Assembly: GCA_018001635.1 (NCBI GenBank)
Contig: JAGNHS010000034.1
Location: 1 to 34,857, forward strand
Origin: Pseudomonadota bacterium
GTDB lineage: Bacteria > Bdellovibrionota > UBA2428
Length of the DNA stretch: 34,857 nucleotides
Reading direction: 5' to 3'
Below are positions 15,144 to 23,666 of this stretch, piece after piece. Position numbers and translations under genes: made by a program. The notes beneath the pieces are model-generated. The model had not been told where the DNA came from. It did not search any database and was given only the letters and a program-made list of their open reading frames with translations. The number at the start of each line of letters is the position of its first letter. The stretch's first letter is position 1.

Positions 15144-15760
15144 AAACAACTTTGTTGAGAGCCATCCTTTTAGGATTTGTTGCTCATTCAACATTGGGAT
15201 TTTCATCTGAGGTGAGCGATAAGATGGACATCAAAGTTCCATCTGTAAAAAAGACAAGACAAAAGAAGAAAAGGAAAAAGCAAAAAATTTCAAAAGTAGA
15301 CGAGCAAAAGTCTCGAGCACCAGCGTCTGAACCCGTTGTTGAAACTTATGTGTTCGATGAATTCACATCTTTTGAAAATCTTTTAGAGAAACGACAAGTC
15401 CTTGAAAGAAACCCAGCTTCATTTCAAGTTAAAGCTAGGGTGATTAGTGTGAGAAGAGATGTGGGTTTAACCAACAAGGAAGACGATAAATCTCGTCACG
15501 ATATAGTCCTCAATGCTGGAGTAAATTCTGGAATCACTAAGGGGATGTCTCTTACTGTAAAAAGACATATTCCTATTCTCGATCCTTATCGTGAAAATAA
15601 ACAACGTGAACTCGAAGTTGAGTTGGCACGATTAGAAGTTGTGCATGTTCAAGACGACATCGCGGTTGCAAGAGTTTCTAAACTCATGCCTATCGACGAG
15701 GGTTTAAGTATTGGAATGCGTTCTGTTTTAATCGGTGATTATGTGGGCACTGGTAATTAA
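15140..15760 (+). CDS. exported protein, FlgT C-domain-like
   Basis: The protein has about 206 residues. ATG 15140 overlaps the fliW stop and has GGAGG (15128-15132) 7 nt upstream; an ATG at 15095 would give no signal peptide and is rejected. The N-terminus is a signal peptide (MKTTLLRAILLGFVAHSTLG), then a very basic linker (KKTRQKKKRKKQKISK), then a beta-rich domain with HDIVLNAGVNSGITKGMSLT and DPYRENKQRELEVELARLEV. The NaG-x-x-x-G-x-x-x-G-m-x-l-x-V pattern resembles the C-terminal domain of FlgT-like and related envelope proteins; this is a weak match. It is co-transcribed with csrA-fliW, so a flagellar envelope role is plausible. The family assignment is unsure. Confidence 0.65.
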   Translation: MKTTLLRAILLGFVAHSTLGFSSEVSDKMDIKVPSVKKTRQKKKRKKQKISKVDEQKSRAPASEPVVETYVFDEFTSFENLLEKRQVLERNPASFQVKARVISVRRDVGLTNKEDDKSRHDIVLNAGVNSGITKGMSLTVKRHIPILDPYRENKQRELEVELARLEVVHVQDDIAVARVSKLMPIDEGLSIGMRSVLIGDYVGTGN

Positions 15761-15808
15761 TAAATCAACTCATTTAAATAGCGACATTTAAAAGCAATCA
15801 CAAATCAA

Positions 15809-15838
15809 TTGACGCGCTAAGACGTTGAGAGCTAAAGA
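15809..15838 (+). promoter_or_regulatory. promoter at the head of the family A cluster
   Basis: TTGACG (15809-15814) is followed by a weak -10, read as CTAAAG with a 17-nt spacer or TAAAGA (15833-15838) with an 18-nt spacer. The ATG at 15847 is 8-9 nt downstream and has no Shine-Dalgarno sequence. Confidence 0.4.
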
Positions 15839-15846
15839 GCTGGGCT

Positions 15847-16944
15847 ATGCCTAGCTTTAAGCGTTTTAGTTTATTCCTTTATGTAATCTTAAGCTTAAAT
15901 TTTAGATTATGGTCTTCGGATTCTGTTTCGAATACAGATCCAAAAATTGATCCTGATTATTCAGCATTTCTTTATACCTTTGGTCTTAATGAAAAAGGTG
16001 AAGCCACTACGAGTGACGCTGCCTGGCCCTTGCAACAGTTTGCCACAAGAGAATTATTAGCAACGCGCCAGACTCCTCGTGAACTTTATGAAAAATTTGC
16101 AGGATTTCTTAACTCGTTAAATCCAGCCCTTAAAAAAGTATTTCAAATGCAAGGAAGGCTTCAGCGAGGAGAATTTTCAACCCAAGTAAGGTGTTTTGAA
16201 ATTGGAATTTGTGGCGGATTGTTGGTGGGATTTTCCTTGAGGCTTCAGCTTGGACTTAAAAAGTCCCCTCTATTCACTTACCCAGTAATTGGTTTAAAAA
16301 GTCTTTTTCATAGTTTTCGAGATGGAAGAGGTGGCCGCGGTGCCGGTGGAATTGGAGTTGAATTTGGAACTTCCTACACAACTTGGGACGATTCAGATAA
16401 GAGTATTTTAAAGTCTGGGACAGAACATAACCTTTTGGACGGAAGTAGTAAGGGGGCGGCATTTTTAATTGGAAACTATGAGAATGATACGACTAAATCT
16501 GGAAGTTCTGGAACAGTACTTGGATTTTTTGTAAATGCTAACAATAGAAGCAATATTTCAAATCTTCGATTGCAAGTGCCTATACCGATTTATCGAAAAT
16601 CCTTTGAAACACCTGTGGGAAATAGATTAATCGCCATTCTTGAAGCTTTGTATGGTTTTGATTTTGAAAAAGCTTCCATTCTCATTGAAGAATTTAAAAA
16701 CTTTGTCGTAAAACTTGAGTCAGATTTTGCTTCAAGAGGCATGCAAATGGGCGATGTCTCCTCTTTGAACATTGGAAAAGATCATCCCTTGGCGAGTCCT
16801 GGAACTTTATTTAATCCACGAACAGTTTTGCGTTATGCGCCTATGATGCTACCTGAGGCCATGCGTAATGTGGGCTGCGCCGGAGAGCTCACAAAAAAAT
16901 CCAAAAAAAGAACATTCATTCCATTGTTAGGTAATGGGATTTAA
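15847..16944 (+). CDS. secreted family A protein, cluster copy 1
   Basis: A 365-residue protein of unknown function. A signal peptide (residues 1-24) is followed by the family A landmarks: LYTFGL, TPRELYEKF, the core CFEIGICGGLLVGFSLRLQL (C116, C122), SPLFTYP, a glycine-rich strand region (GRGGRGAGGIGVEFGTSYTT), LQVPIPIY, DFEKASILIEEFKNFV, DHPLASPGTLFNPR, a C-terminal Cys (VGCAGEL) and a basic tail ending PLLGNGI. It is first of four consecutive paralogues (to 20301); the next starts directly after its stop. The glycine-rich insert is longer than in the other copies. No known fold is recognised. Confidence 0.75.
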   Translation: MPSFKRFSLFLYVILSLNFRLWSSDSVSNTDPKIDPDYSAFLYTFGLNEKGEATTSDAAWPLQQFATRELLATRQTPRELYEKFAGFLNSLNPALKKVFQMQGRLQRGEFSTQVRCFEIGICGGLLVGFSLRLQLGLKKSPLFTYPVIGLKSLFHSFRDGRGGRGAGGIGVEFGTSYTTWDDSDKSILKSGTEHNLLDGSSKGAAFLIGNYENDTTKSGSSGTVLGFFVNANNRSNISNLRLQVPIPIYRKSFETPVGNRLIAILEALYGFDFEKASILIEEFKNFVVKLESDFASRGMQMGDVSSLNIGKDHPLASPGTLFNPRTVLRYAPMMLPEAMRNVGCAGELTKKSKKRTFIPLLGNGI

Positions 16945-18009
16945 ATGTTTTTAAATATTTATAAAACTACTTTTCTAAGCTGGGTGCTTTTACAGTCTTT
17001 CATTGTGTTTTCCGCTCCAGAAATGGGCGACGCTGATTTTCATGCGTTTAAATATTCTTTGGGTTTGCAAAAATTTGAAGCTAGCGCTGCAAGTGATTCT
17101 ACATCACCATTAAATAAAATGGCCATTCGTGAAATGATAGCTCGTGGATGGACTGAGCAGGAACTCTATGATCGTTACGTGCAACTTTTGGAAAAATTAA
17201 AAGCACCTCTAACCAAAGTCTTACTCATTCAGCAAGCACTTCAAAGAGAAGAGTTTGGATCCAATGCACAATCTTTTGAGGTGGGCTTGGTGGGAGGTTT
17301 TGCTTTTTTTGGATTTTCAATGAGAGTCGGTCTTGGGCGAATTCGTACACCCGCAAAAAGTTTCCCTGTATTTTCTTTCAGAGCCATGCCTCAAACAAGT
17401 GGCTTAACTTTTGGTGCTGCCTTACAAGTTGGAGTTTCTAAAGAGGCTAAAAATCAAAACGAACTATGGGCCATTGCGGAAGGTGACGTAAATCAAGATA
17501 CGAGTTCTAATAGAAGCTTTGGGCTTGTCGCGGGAAAGTATGAAGTCAATTTAGAGCAAAAGCATCAGTCTCAAGGAATGCTTTTGGGGCTCATTGGCGC
17601 AGAAAATAGAGCCTCAATGATGACATTGAGATTGGTGCTTCCTTGGCTTTATTACAAGTATCCTTTTTCAAGAATCATAGGCACTAAAATGACGGAACTG
17701 CTAATGGCGCTTTATTCATTTGATTTTTCATTGTCTGAATTAAAAATTAAAGAATTTGAAAATTTAGTTTTATTACAAGAAAAAAAAATGCTTGAGCGTG
17801 GTTTAGAGGCGGCTTCATTGTCTGGCAGTATTGACTTTACTGAACACCCATTTTCAAGCCCTGGTGCACTTTTTCATTTAAAAACTGTAGCCAAAAATGC
17901 TCCTCAACTTTTAGGTGAAGAAATGCGGGCTTTGGTCTGTGAAAATTTTTTGGATCCCAAAAACAAATCAAGAGGAATTAAAAAGCAAAATTTATTATTA
18001 GGTGAATAA
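16945..18009 (+). CDS. secreted family A protein, copy 2, Cys pair lost
   Basis: A 354-residue paralogue of its neighbours. A signal peptide (about residues 1-23, ending FSAPE) precedes KYSLGL and TEQELYDRYVQ. The core reads SFEVGLVGGFAFFGFSMRVG: both cysteines conserved in the other copies are replaced (S110, V116). The C-terminal Cys (ALVCENF) is kept, as are EHPFSSPGALFH and the tail NLLLGE. The simultaneous loss of both core cysteines suggests that they act as a pair and that this copy has diverged in function. The ATG follows the preceding stop with no gap, so it is probably coupled. Confidence 0.75.
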   Translation: MFLNIYKTTFLSWVLLQSFIVFSAPEMGDADFHAFKYSLGLQKFEASAASDSTSPLNKMAIREMIARGWTEQELYDRYVQLLEKLKAPLTKVLLIQQALQREEFGSNAQSFEVGLVGGFAFFGFSMRVGLGRIRTPAKSFPVFSFRAMPQTSGLTFGAALQVGVSKEAKNQNELWAIAEGDVNQDTSSNRSFGLVAGKYEVNLEQKHQSQGMLLGLIGAENRASMMTLRLVLPWLYYKYPFSRIIGTKMTELLMALYSFDFSLSELKIKEFENLVLLQEKKMLERGLEAASLSGSIDFTEHPFSSPGALFHLKTVAKNAPQLLGEEMRALVCENFLDPKNKSRGIKKQNLLLGE

Positions 18010-18013
18010 ACTT

Positions 18014-19120
18014 ATGAAATACTACGTTAAAAATATATTTATAATTTTGGCTTTTGCAATATCTTCGATAGCTTTTTGTGATTCCAATGAAGAACGAGAT
18101 TTTGAAGCTTTTAAATATGTTTTAGGGTTAAATGAGGAATTTGCCGCAAATTCTTCAATATTAAATCAGTTAGCCCTTCGAGAATTAAGTTTAAACGGGA
18201 GAGATCCCAAGGCCCTGTATGAAAGGGTGGGGGGCTATTTAAGTAAATTAAGTGAATCACTTAGATCACTATTGTTAATTCAAGCTAAGTTAGACAGAAA
18301 AGATTACAGAGCTACTTCAGACTGTTTCGAGTTTGGAGTTTGTTTTGGATTTATTATTTCTGCAATTGATTTAAAACTCAGTGTCGGTATGTCTCATACA
18401 CCAATTTTATCCTTTCCTACTTTTGGGATGAAGTTATCTGTCGTGGATGCTTCTGGTTCAAATGAATTAGCTTTGGGAGTGGGCGCAGCTATGGGGGTTG
18501 AGAAATACACTAGTCCTGATAGTGAATTACCTTTAATTACTAAAAGTACTACGACTCATTTTCCTGTTAAAGAAATGAGCGAAGAAGATGCAAAAAAAGC
18601 ATTTATAAATGCTCAAAGGGAAAAGGGCTCCGCTCAAGCTGGATCTTTGGGGGTAGGAATATATAAAGTTGATTTAAAAGGAATTGAACTCAGTAGAGGT
18701 TTTATGGCTGGTCTCTTTTTTATGGATTCAGCAAATTCACATAATATGACTTTAAAAGTACCTCTTAAAATTCCATTGTATTATTTTTTCTACAAATCCG
18801 ATCTCGAAAAGCAGTTGTTGAGTATAGTTCGCTCTTTTCATCGCTTTGATTTTGCGACACTCGATTTCCAAATTGAAAAATTTCAAAATTCAGTGGAGCG
18901 ACTTAAGAAGAAGTTTGCCAAAAGAGGCTTAGTTATTGATGCCGCTGAGATTCAATCCCAAGCCTTGTTAGGGCCGTTGAGTAGTGTAGCCAATCTTTTT
19001 CACCCCATGACTCTTTTAAGAAATTCACCAAAATTATTACCCGAAAGCCTTCGGATTGAGTCTTGTGAAGAGTCTTTGAGTGCGAAAAAAGGTCGAAATT
19101 CCGAGTTTTTAGCCTTTTAG
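18014..19120 (+). CDS. secreted family A protein, cluster copy 3
   Basis: The protein has about 368 residues. ATG 18014 is preferred over GTG 18002: AGGTG (17999-18003) lies about 10 nt before the ATG. A signal peptide (MKYYVKNIFIILAFAISSIA) precedes KYVLGL, then DPKALYERVGG, the core CFEFGVCFGFIISAIDLKLS (C104, C110), TPILSFP, LKIPLYYFF and LSSVANLFHPMTLL. The C-terminal Cys is in ESCEESL. The tail (NSEFLAF) lacks the LLLG ending of the other copies. It carries a family-specific insert with MSEEDAKKAFINAQREKGSA. The preceding stop overlaps its alternative GTG start, so the genes are tightly linked. Confidence 0.75.
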   Translation: MKYYVKNIFIILAFAISSIAFCDSNEERDFEAFKYVLGLNEEFAANSSILNQLALRELSLNGRDPKALYERVGGYLSKLSESLRSLLLIQAKLDRKDYRATSDCFEFGVCFGFIISAIDLKLSVGMSHTPILSFPTFGMKLSVVDASGSNELALGVGAAMGVEKYTSPDSELPLITKSTTTHFPVKEMSEEDAKKAFINAQREKGSAQAGSLGVGIYKVDLKGIELSRGFMAGLFFMDSANSHNMTLKVPLKIPLYYFFYKSDLEKQLLSIVRSFHRFDFATLDFQIEKFQNSVERLKKKFAKRGLVIDAAEIQSQALLGPLSSVANLFHPMTLLRNSPKLLPESLRIESCEESLSAKKGRNSEFLAF

Positions 19121-19162
19121 GGCATTTATTTTCAAAATTTCCTGAAACTAGGCATCTAGCAA

Positions 19163-19191
19163 TTGACATGAAGCGTTACGGTTTGTAAGTC
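19163..19191 (+). promoter_or_regulatory. internal promoter before the fourth family A gene
   Basis: A consensus TTGACA (19163-19168), a 17-nt spacer and TAAGTC (19186-19191) lie 6 nt before ATG 19198. A 77-nt gap separates this gene from the previous one, and no Shine-Dalgarno sequence is seen. Confidence 0.45.
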
Positions 19192-19197
19192 ATCGGC

Positions 19198-20301
19198 ATG
19201 CACCTGACTACCCCCAGGTTTTTAAAGAGCCTCATTGTATTGGCCCTTATTAATTCGTTTTCTGCATTTTCTGCTGACGCGCCTGCAAAATCTAAGGCCC
19301 AAGTTGATTTCGCAAATTTTTCAACAGTTATGAATTTACGTGAAGACGGTGTGCGTTCTGAATCAGAAGCATCGAATTCTATTTTGGCTCGTCTTGCGGC
19401 ACGAGAGCTTATGACTTCCGGTATGACTTCAATGGAGCTCTACACAAAAATTGAAACACTTCTCCAGGCCCTCAAGCCTCATTTAGAAAAAATCATGGCC
19501 TTGCAAAAGGCTGTTAATCTCGATGCTGATAGACCAATTCTTAAATGCGTAGAGTTTGGTCTTTGCTTTGGTTTATTTTATGGAATGGGAATAAGATTTT
19601 CTTTCGGAGTGATTCGTACTCCTCGAATGAGTTATCCAGTTGTTGGTGCAAAAATTCGTTTTCTAAATAGTAGTAATAGGGGCGAAGAATTTGCAGGCGG
19701 TTTGGCTCTTGAGTTAGGTGCCGAACATAAAGGAAACGCTAATACAGATTGGTTAAATTTTGTAGAAGTTGATTCTAGTAGCATGGACGGCGAAGTGAGC
19801 AATGCCATTTTAGCCGGCAAATACAAATCCACAGTAGCCAATGACGCTACTCACGAGAGTAAGGGAATGCTTATTGGTTTGTTTCGAGATCAAAGTATAG
19901 TCAATCATGTTGGTTTTCGCTTTCCAATAAAAATTCCAATTTACGTTTACCGTTTTGAAAAAGACTTTGATGATTTGCTTTTAAAAATGATGAGAGCCCT
20001 TCAAACTTTTGATTTTGAATCTTATGCAGCACTTTTTGAAAAATTAAAAATTACAATTTCAAAAGTAGAGCGAAAACTTCGCGATCGTGGATTAGCTAGC
20101 ACACCTGGTATGGATAAAGACACACTGATGTCTGAGCATCCAATGTCTTCTCCTGGAATGCTATTTCACCCGCGTACACTTTTGAGATATGCGCCAGATT
20201 TGGCACCCGGATATATGAAATTAGAGGGCTGTGATGATGCTCTCTTAGGCAATGGAAAAAAAGATAAAAAAGCTAAAACCCTATTATTGGGTGGCGGATG
20301 A
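19198..20301 (+). CDS. secreted family A protein, cluster copy 4
   Basis: A 367-residue protein. A signal peptide (about residues 1-25, FSAFSADA) is followed by an N-terminal NLREDG in place of LYTLGL, then TSMELYTKIETLLQALKPH, the core CVEFGLCFGLFYGMGIRFSF (C117, C123), TPRMSYP, FPIKIPIYVYRFE, TFDFESYAALFEKLKITISK, EHPMSSPGMLFHPR, a C-terminal Cys (EGCDDAL) and the lysine-rich tail ending TLLLGGG. Its stop overlaps the possible ATG 20298 of the next gene. It is the copy nearest to the outlying gene at 7861 in its central motifs, judged by eye only. The function is unknown. Confidence 0.75.
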   Translation: MHLTTPRFLKSLIVLALINSFSAFSADAPAKSKAQVDFANFSTVMNLREDGVRSESEASNSILARLAARELMTSGMTSMELYTKIETLLQALKPHLEKIMALQKAVNLDADRPILKCVEFGLCFGLFYGMGIRFSFGVIRTPRMSYPVVGAKIRFLNSSNRGEEFAGGLALELGAEHKGNANTDWLNFVEVDSSSMDGEVSNAILAGKYKSTVANDATHESKGMLIGLFRDQSIVNHVGFRFPIKIPIYVYRFEKDFDDLLLKMMRALQTFDFESYAALFEKLKITISKVERKLRDRGLASTPGMDKDTLMSEHPMSSPGMLFHPRTLLRYAPDLAPGYMKLEGCDDALLGNGKKDKKAKTLLLGGG

Positions 20302-20318
20302 TTAAGAGGACGAGGATT

Positions 20319-21884
20319 ATGACCATGTTAAATAACAAAAAACTTCTCACAATTATTATGAGCAGCGCTTTCGCGATGCACGTTGTTGCTAGCACAGGCG
20401 GCATGGCTGGAGCTAGTGGGGATGTTGATGGAATGATGAAAGAAGCTCAAGTTTGTCAGGGCACATTGGTCGACCCTTCAACCCAAGCTCCTGTAGATGC
20501 TTTTCAAGCAGCCATGGGAAGTTTTAGAAAATTTTTAGGTAATAATGAATTGTTCGAACAAGAAGCGCAGAGAATTGCCAAACTTTTAAACATTGAAGAT
20601 TATGAGAGTCTCGAGCGTTTAGCGGGTCTTTATGGTTTGGAAGTAGAAATTCCTTTGAAGAAACGTGAAGGTCGTAGTGAAAACGTAGTTCGAGCCGCTA
20701 CTGAGCGTGCTAAAAACCCTGAATCAGGATTAATGATTGAAGCCGCTACAAAATTTTTAAAAGAAACTCCAATTGGTGGTGGCGAAGCCTTTAAAAAAGT
20801 TCTTGAAAATCTTCAAGGAATTGAAGAAAGAAGGCAGGCCGAAGTTGAGGGATCTCAAAAATCCGGAGCCGTGAATTGGTTGGTGAAAAACACTTGGGGT
20901 AGATTTAAAAAAACTACTTCTAAAGTAGCAAACATAATGAATAAGGAAAACGTAGCTGAAGCTATGCAAGATGCAGGCAAGCTCGTTAGAGAAGAGACTG
21001 AGGCTGTAAAAAAAGAAAGAGATCACTTCCAAGACTGTTATGAAGAATCTTGGATTAACTTAGTTATTGTTAGTATTAACCTACGTGCTGCCTTGATAGC
21101 TCGACAAGAATGGCTTTCGACTTTACTACCTTCGTATCAGGTAAAATTTCAAGCTGGAGAGATTTCTGAAGATTTATACAAAGACGTGGTTGATAACGTT
21201 AGAATGCTAGATAGAAGAATTGCATCGTTAATTAATCTTGAGAGCGAAACTGTTAAAGGTTTAGATAAAAACCGTCAAAACGTAAGAGCGGCAACTGATG
21301 TGATTAGCACTAACATCGAAGTTGAGATTCAATTAATTCCTTATTTGACTCGACTCCTTATGAATATGCTTTCGGATAAAACTCTTGATATGAGAGCATC
21401 TTTGGCCAATGAGTTTAGAGCCTTTGCTAAAGAAGTGGCTATTGAAGGTGATAAGGCTCACCAAGCTGCAACTTTAAAAATTGCTGAAAATCTTGAAAAA
21501 GGTTTATTGGATGCAGCAACGGTTCAAAGTGGTTTCACAATGGCCATCGATACAGCTAAAAAGAAGCTTAAAATTATGCAAGATGCAGCAGCGCAAAGGC
21601 TTAAAGACGGTGTAGAAACTAGAAAACAATTGGGTCAATTCATGGATGAAGTGACTCAAACTCGTCGTCAAGAATTAGGCACTGGAGTGGGTGGAGTAAG
21701 CCCGGCATTGGCAGCTCCAAAGGCCCCTACTGCTTTACCTTCTCCAAGAACTGTAGAGGTGACTCCTATCGCAATGCCTGAAAGAGTTGCAGTGCCTGTG
21801 ACTCCGCCATTAGAAGCTGAAATCGTTAAACCATTAGAGGCTGATGGTGGATCTAGCTCTACTGATGGTGATGCCAAGAAATAA
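20319..21884 (+). CDS. secreted helical protein, weakly TelA-like
   Basis: The protein has about 521 residues. ATG 20319 is preferred because AGAGGA (20305-20310) is 8 nt upstream; ATG 20298 overlaps the preceding stop and 20325 is also possible. A signal peptide ends MHVVAS. The mature part is nearly all helical: a Cys (AQVCQGTL) soon after the signal peptide, a second Cys (FQDCYEESWI) mid-protein, then long helices with LDRRIASLINLESETVKGLD and IEVEIQLIPYLTRLLMNMLS. This segment faintly resembles toxic-anion-resistance TelA proteins, but those are cytosolic, so the match is not trusted. The C-terminus is a low-complexity Ala/Pro/Val linker. It follows the family A genes and precedes a terminator. 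Confidence 0.65.
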   Translation: MTMLNNKKLLTIIMSSAFAMHVVASTGGMAGASGDVDGMMKEAQVCQGTLVDPSTQAPVDAFQAAMGSFRKFLGNNELFEQEAQRIAKLLNIEDYESLERLAGLYGLEVEIPLKKREGRSENVVRAATERAKNPESGLMIEAATKFLKETPIGGGEAFKKVLENLQGIEERRQAEVEGSQKSGAVNWLVKNTWGRFKKTTSKVANIMNKENVAEAMQDAGKLVREETEAVKKERDHFQDCYEESWINLVIVSINLRAALIARQEWLSTLLPSYQVKFQAGEISEDLYKDVVDNVRMLDRRIASLINLESETVKGLDKNRQNVRAATDVISTNIEVEIQLIPYLTRLLMNMLSDKTLDMRASLANEFRAFAKEVAIEGDKAHQAATLKIAENLEKGLLDAATVQSGFTMAIDTAKKKLKIMQDAAAQRLKDGVETRKQLGQFMDEVTQTRRQELGTGVGGVSPALAAPKAPTALPSPRTVEVTPIAMPERVAVPVTPPLEAEIVKPLEADGGSSSTDGDAKK

Positions 21885-21913
21885 CGAAGATAGATATATA
21901 GTTAAGTAAATTA

Positions 21914-21954
21914 TTTCGCCTCCTTGTAAAATTTACGAGGAGGCGAAAGTTTTT
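21914..21954 (+). terminator. hairpin terminator or attenuator inside the secreted-protein cluster
   Basis: Arms 21914-21930 and 21932-21948 pair over 17 bases with one G-T wobble, followed by GTTTTTA. It sits between the 20319 gene and the 21966 gene; readthrough could tune the ratio of the upstream and downstream products. Confidence 0.7.
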
Positions 21955-21965
21955 AAGGGACTTCA

Positions 21966-23666
21966 ATGAACTTGTTAAGAAAAAAGCTGATAAAAAGTTT
22001 TTGCTTAACTTTGTGTCTTTTTTTTCTTGATGCCTTAATGGCAAAGCAAGAAGAAGCACCCACCTTTAGTTTTACTCCTAATTCTTCTTGCTCTGTTCCT
22101 CTTCTGCAGGATTCAGGTGGCGGTGCTTTTAATTATTTGTCTGGAACATTTACGGCAATACGCCAAAAGTTTGCTTCAAAAAATTCGGACTCAAAAAAAA
22201 CAGGGATTAGTGGCAAATTGTTTGGAGCTTTCTTGAAACCTAAAAGGAAAAGCCCCGAAGAAGAAATTCAAGAGAAAATCACGAGAGAACTTTCTATAAA
22301 TGCTAACGACTTTTTAAAAGATTATAGGGATGTTGTTTTAGAGTTGTTAACTTTAATGAGAGCTTCTAATAAAACTTTGATAACTGGCGTGCCTGGCGAG
22401 ATGCCCAGTCAGGAGGGGCTTAAGGGTCAGGCTGAGGTCTTGAAGCCATTAACCTATGAGAGTTTTGTTGCCGAAATTCAGTGGCGATTATTAATTTCGA
22501 AAAGTTTATATAATGGTAGAGAGTTTTTTATAATTTATTTGGGAGATTTGCCTGAAAATAAACAACTAGATTTTAATCTTCATTCAAAAGATATGGTGGT
22601 GGTGCTCCCAAGACTTAAATCTAATGGGGCTGAAGTTTTTTGGCTCAAGGGTGATTCAAAAGGAATTCGCCAATTTCCGGGTGTTATGCCCATTGAAAAT
22701 CTATCCAAAGAAGTGAAGCCCAGCCGAATTGAAGGTTTTTCAAAAATTTATATTTATTCTGAACATTATGTAGTTAGCAATGGCTGGCTCTTAAAGCAAA
22801 ATATGGAGGTGGCGATTCAAGAAGGTTGGATGCCGCAAGTTTTATCTCGAAAAGTTGAAAGTGAGGCTATAAGAGCTAATCCTTATGATCTAAATGGTGT
22901 TTTGGCCTTGGCATCGGGTGGAGGAACTCTTAAAGATGCATGGCTCTCACTTGGTAAATCTAGTAACAGGCAAATGGTGCTTTCTGCTATAGATTCCGAG
23001 GATCTTCGCGATAGTACATTGCTAAAAATGGATACTGACCCTGAAGAATGGGGACCTGGATTTGCAACTGATTTTTTAAGTTTAGCAGCAGCCTATCCAT
23101 TGGAAGTTTTTAGTGCTTTGCAGTTTGAAAAATTCAATTTATTAATAGCAGACACTCTTCAAAGACTAGCCCTGCTTAATCAATTGAGGGCTTCAGGAGA
23201 TAAGGCACAATTAACTACTATTTTTTATGAATTTGTAGCCTTTATGAGAGAGAATCAAGGTTATATTGAGGGACAACTTGCAGAGCTTGGCAAATACAAA
23301 AGAGCTGGAGAATTGTTAAAAACTCAATTTCTCCCGATTGTTGAAAAATTTCTTTATGTTCACAGCGAATATAGCAAAAAATGCGCACAGCAAACCCAGT
23401 CTGATAATGATGATATAGATGCATTGGAGAGAAGGGCCTCTACTTTGAAAATGCTTGATGGAAAGATTCAGAATCTACAAGTGGCACTTGCTAATATTGA
23501 AACAAGTTTGACTCAGTTAAGAACTAGAGAAAATGAGTATTTAGCATTCTTTAAAGATTTAGAAGATTTTATTCAACAGTTTCCTTCATTAGTTCTCAAT
23601 CCTGATTCTGAAATATTAGTTCAAGAAATACAAACTCTGCGAGAAGCAGGAGCTTTAATTAAATAA
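21966..23666 (+). CDS. secreted helical protein of unknown function
   Basis: A 566-residue protein that I do not recognise. A signal peptide (residues 1-26, ending DALMAKQ) is followed by SSCSVPLLQDSGGG, a basic region (KPKRKSPEEEI), a globular middle with beta strands (REFFIIYLGDLPENKQLDF, then FSKIYIYSEHYVVSNGWLLK) and a helical C-terminal third ending in a coiled coil (KMLDGKIQNLQVALANIETS). Two cysteines remain in the mature chain, one directly after the signal peptide, as in the neighbouring large proteins. AAGGGA lies 5 nt before the ATG, after the hairpin at 21914. Its stop overlaps the next start (TAATG), so the two products are probably made in equal amounts and may interact. Confidence 0.7.
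   Translation: MNLLRKKLIKSFCLTLCLFFLDALMAKQEEAPTFSFTPNSSCSVPLLQDSGGGAFNYLSGTFTAIRQKFASKNSDSKKTGISGKLFGAFLKPKRKSPEEEIQEKITRELSINANDFLKDYRDVVLELLTLMRASNKTLITGVPGEMPSQEGLKGQAEVLKPLTYESFVAEIQWRLLISKSLYNGREFFIIYLGDLPENKQLDFNLHSKDMVVVLPRLKSNGAEVFWLKGDSKGIRQFPGVMPIENLSKEVKPSRIEGFSKIYIYSEHYVVSNGWLLKQNMEVAIQEGWMPQVLSRKVESEAIRANPYDLNGVLALASGGGTLKDAWLSLGKSSNRQMVLSAIDSEDLRDSTLLKMDTDPEEWGPGFATDFLSLAAAYPLEVFSALQFEKFNLLIADTLQRLALLNQLRASGDKAQLTTIFYEFVAFMRENQGYIEGQLAELGKYKRAGELLKTQFLPIVEKFLYVHSEYSKKCAQQTQSDNDDIDALERRASTLKMLDGKIQNLQVALANIETSLTQLRTRENEYLAFFKDLEDFIQQFPSLVLNPDSEILVQEIQTLREAGALIK

Noticed and set aside
20319..21884. Assignment to the TelA toxic-anion resistance family
   Set aside because: The resemblance is limited to helical segments, and this protein has a signal peptide.
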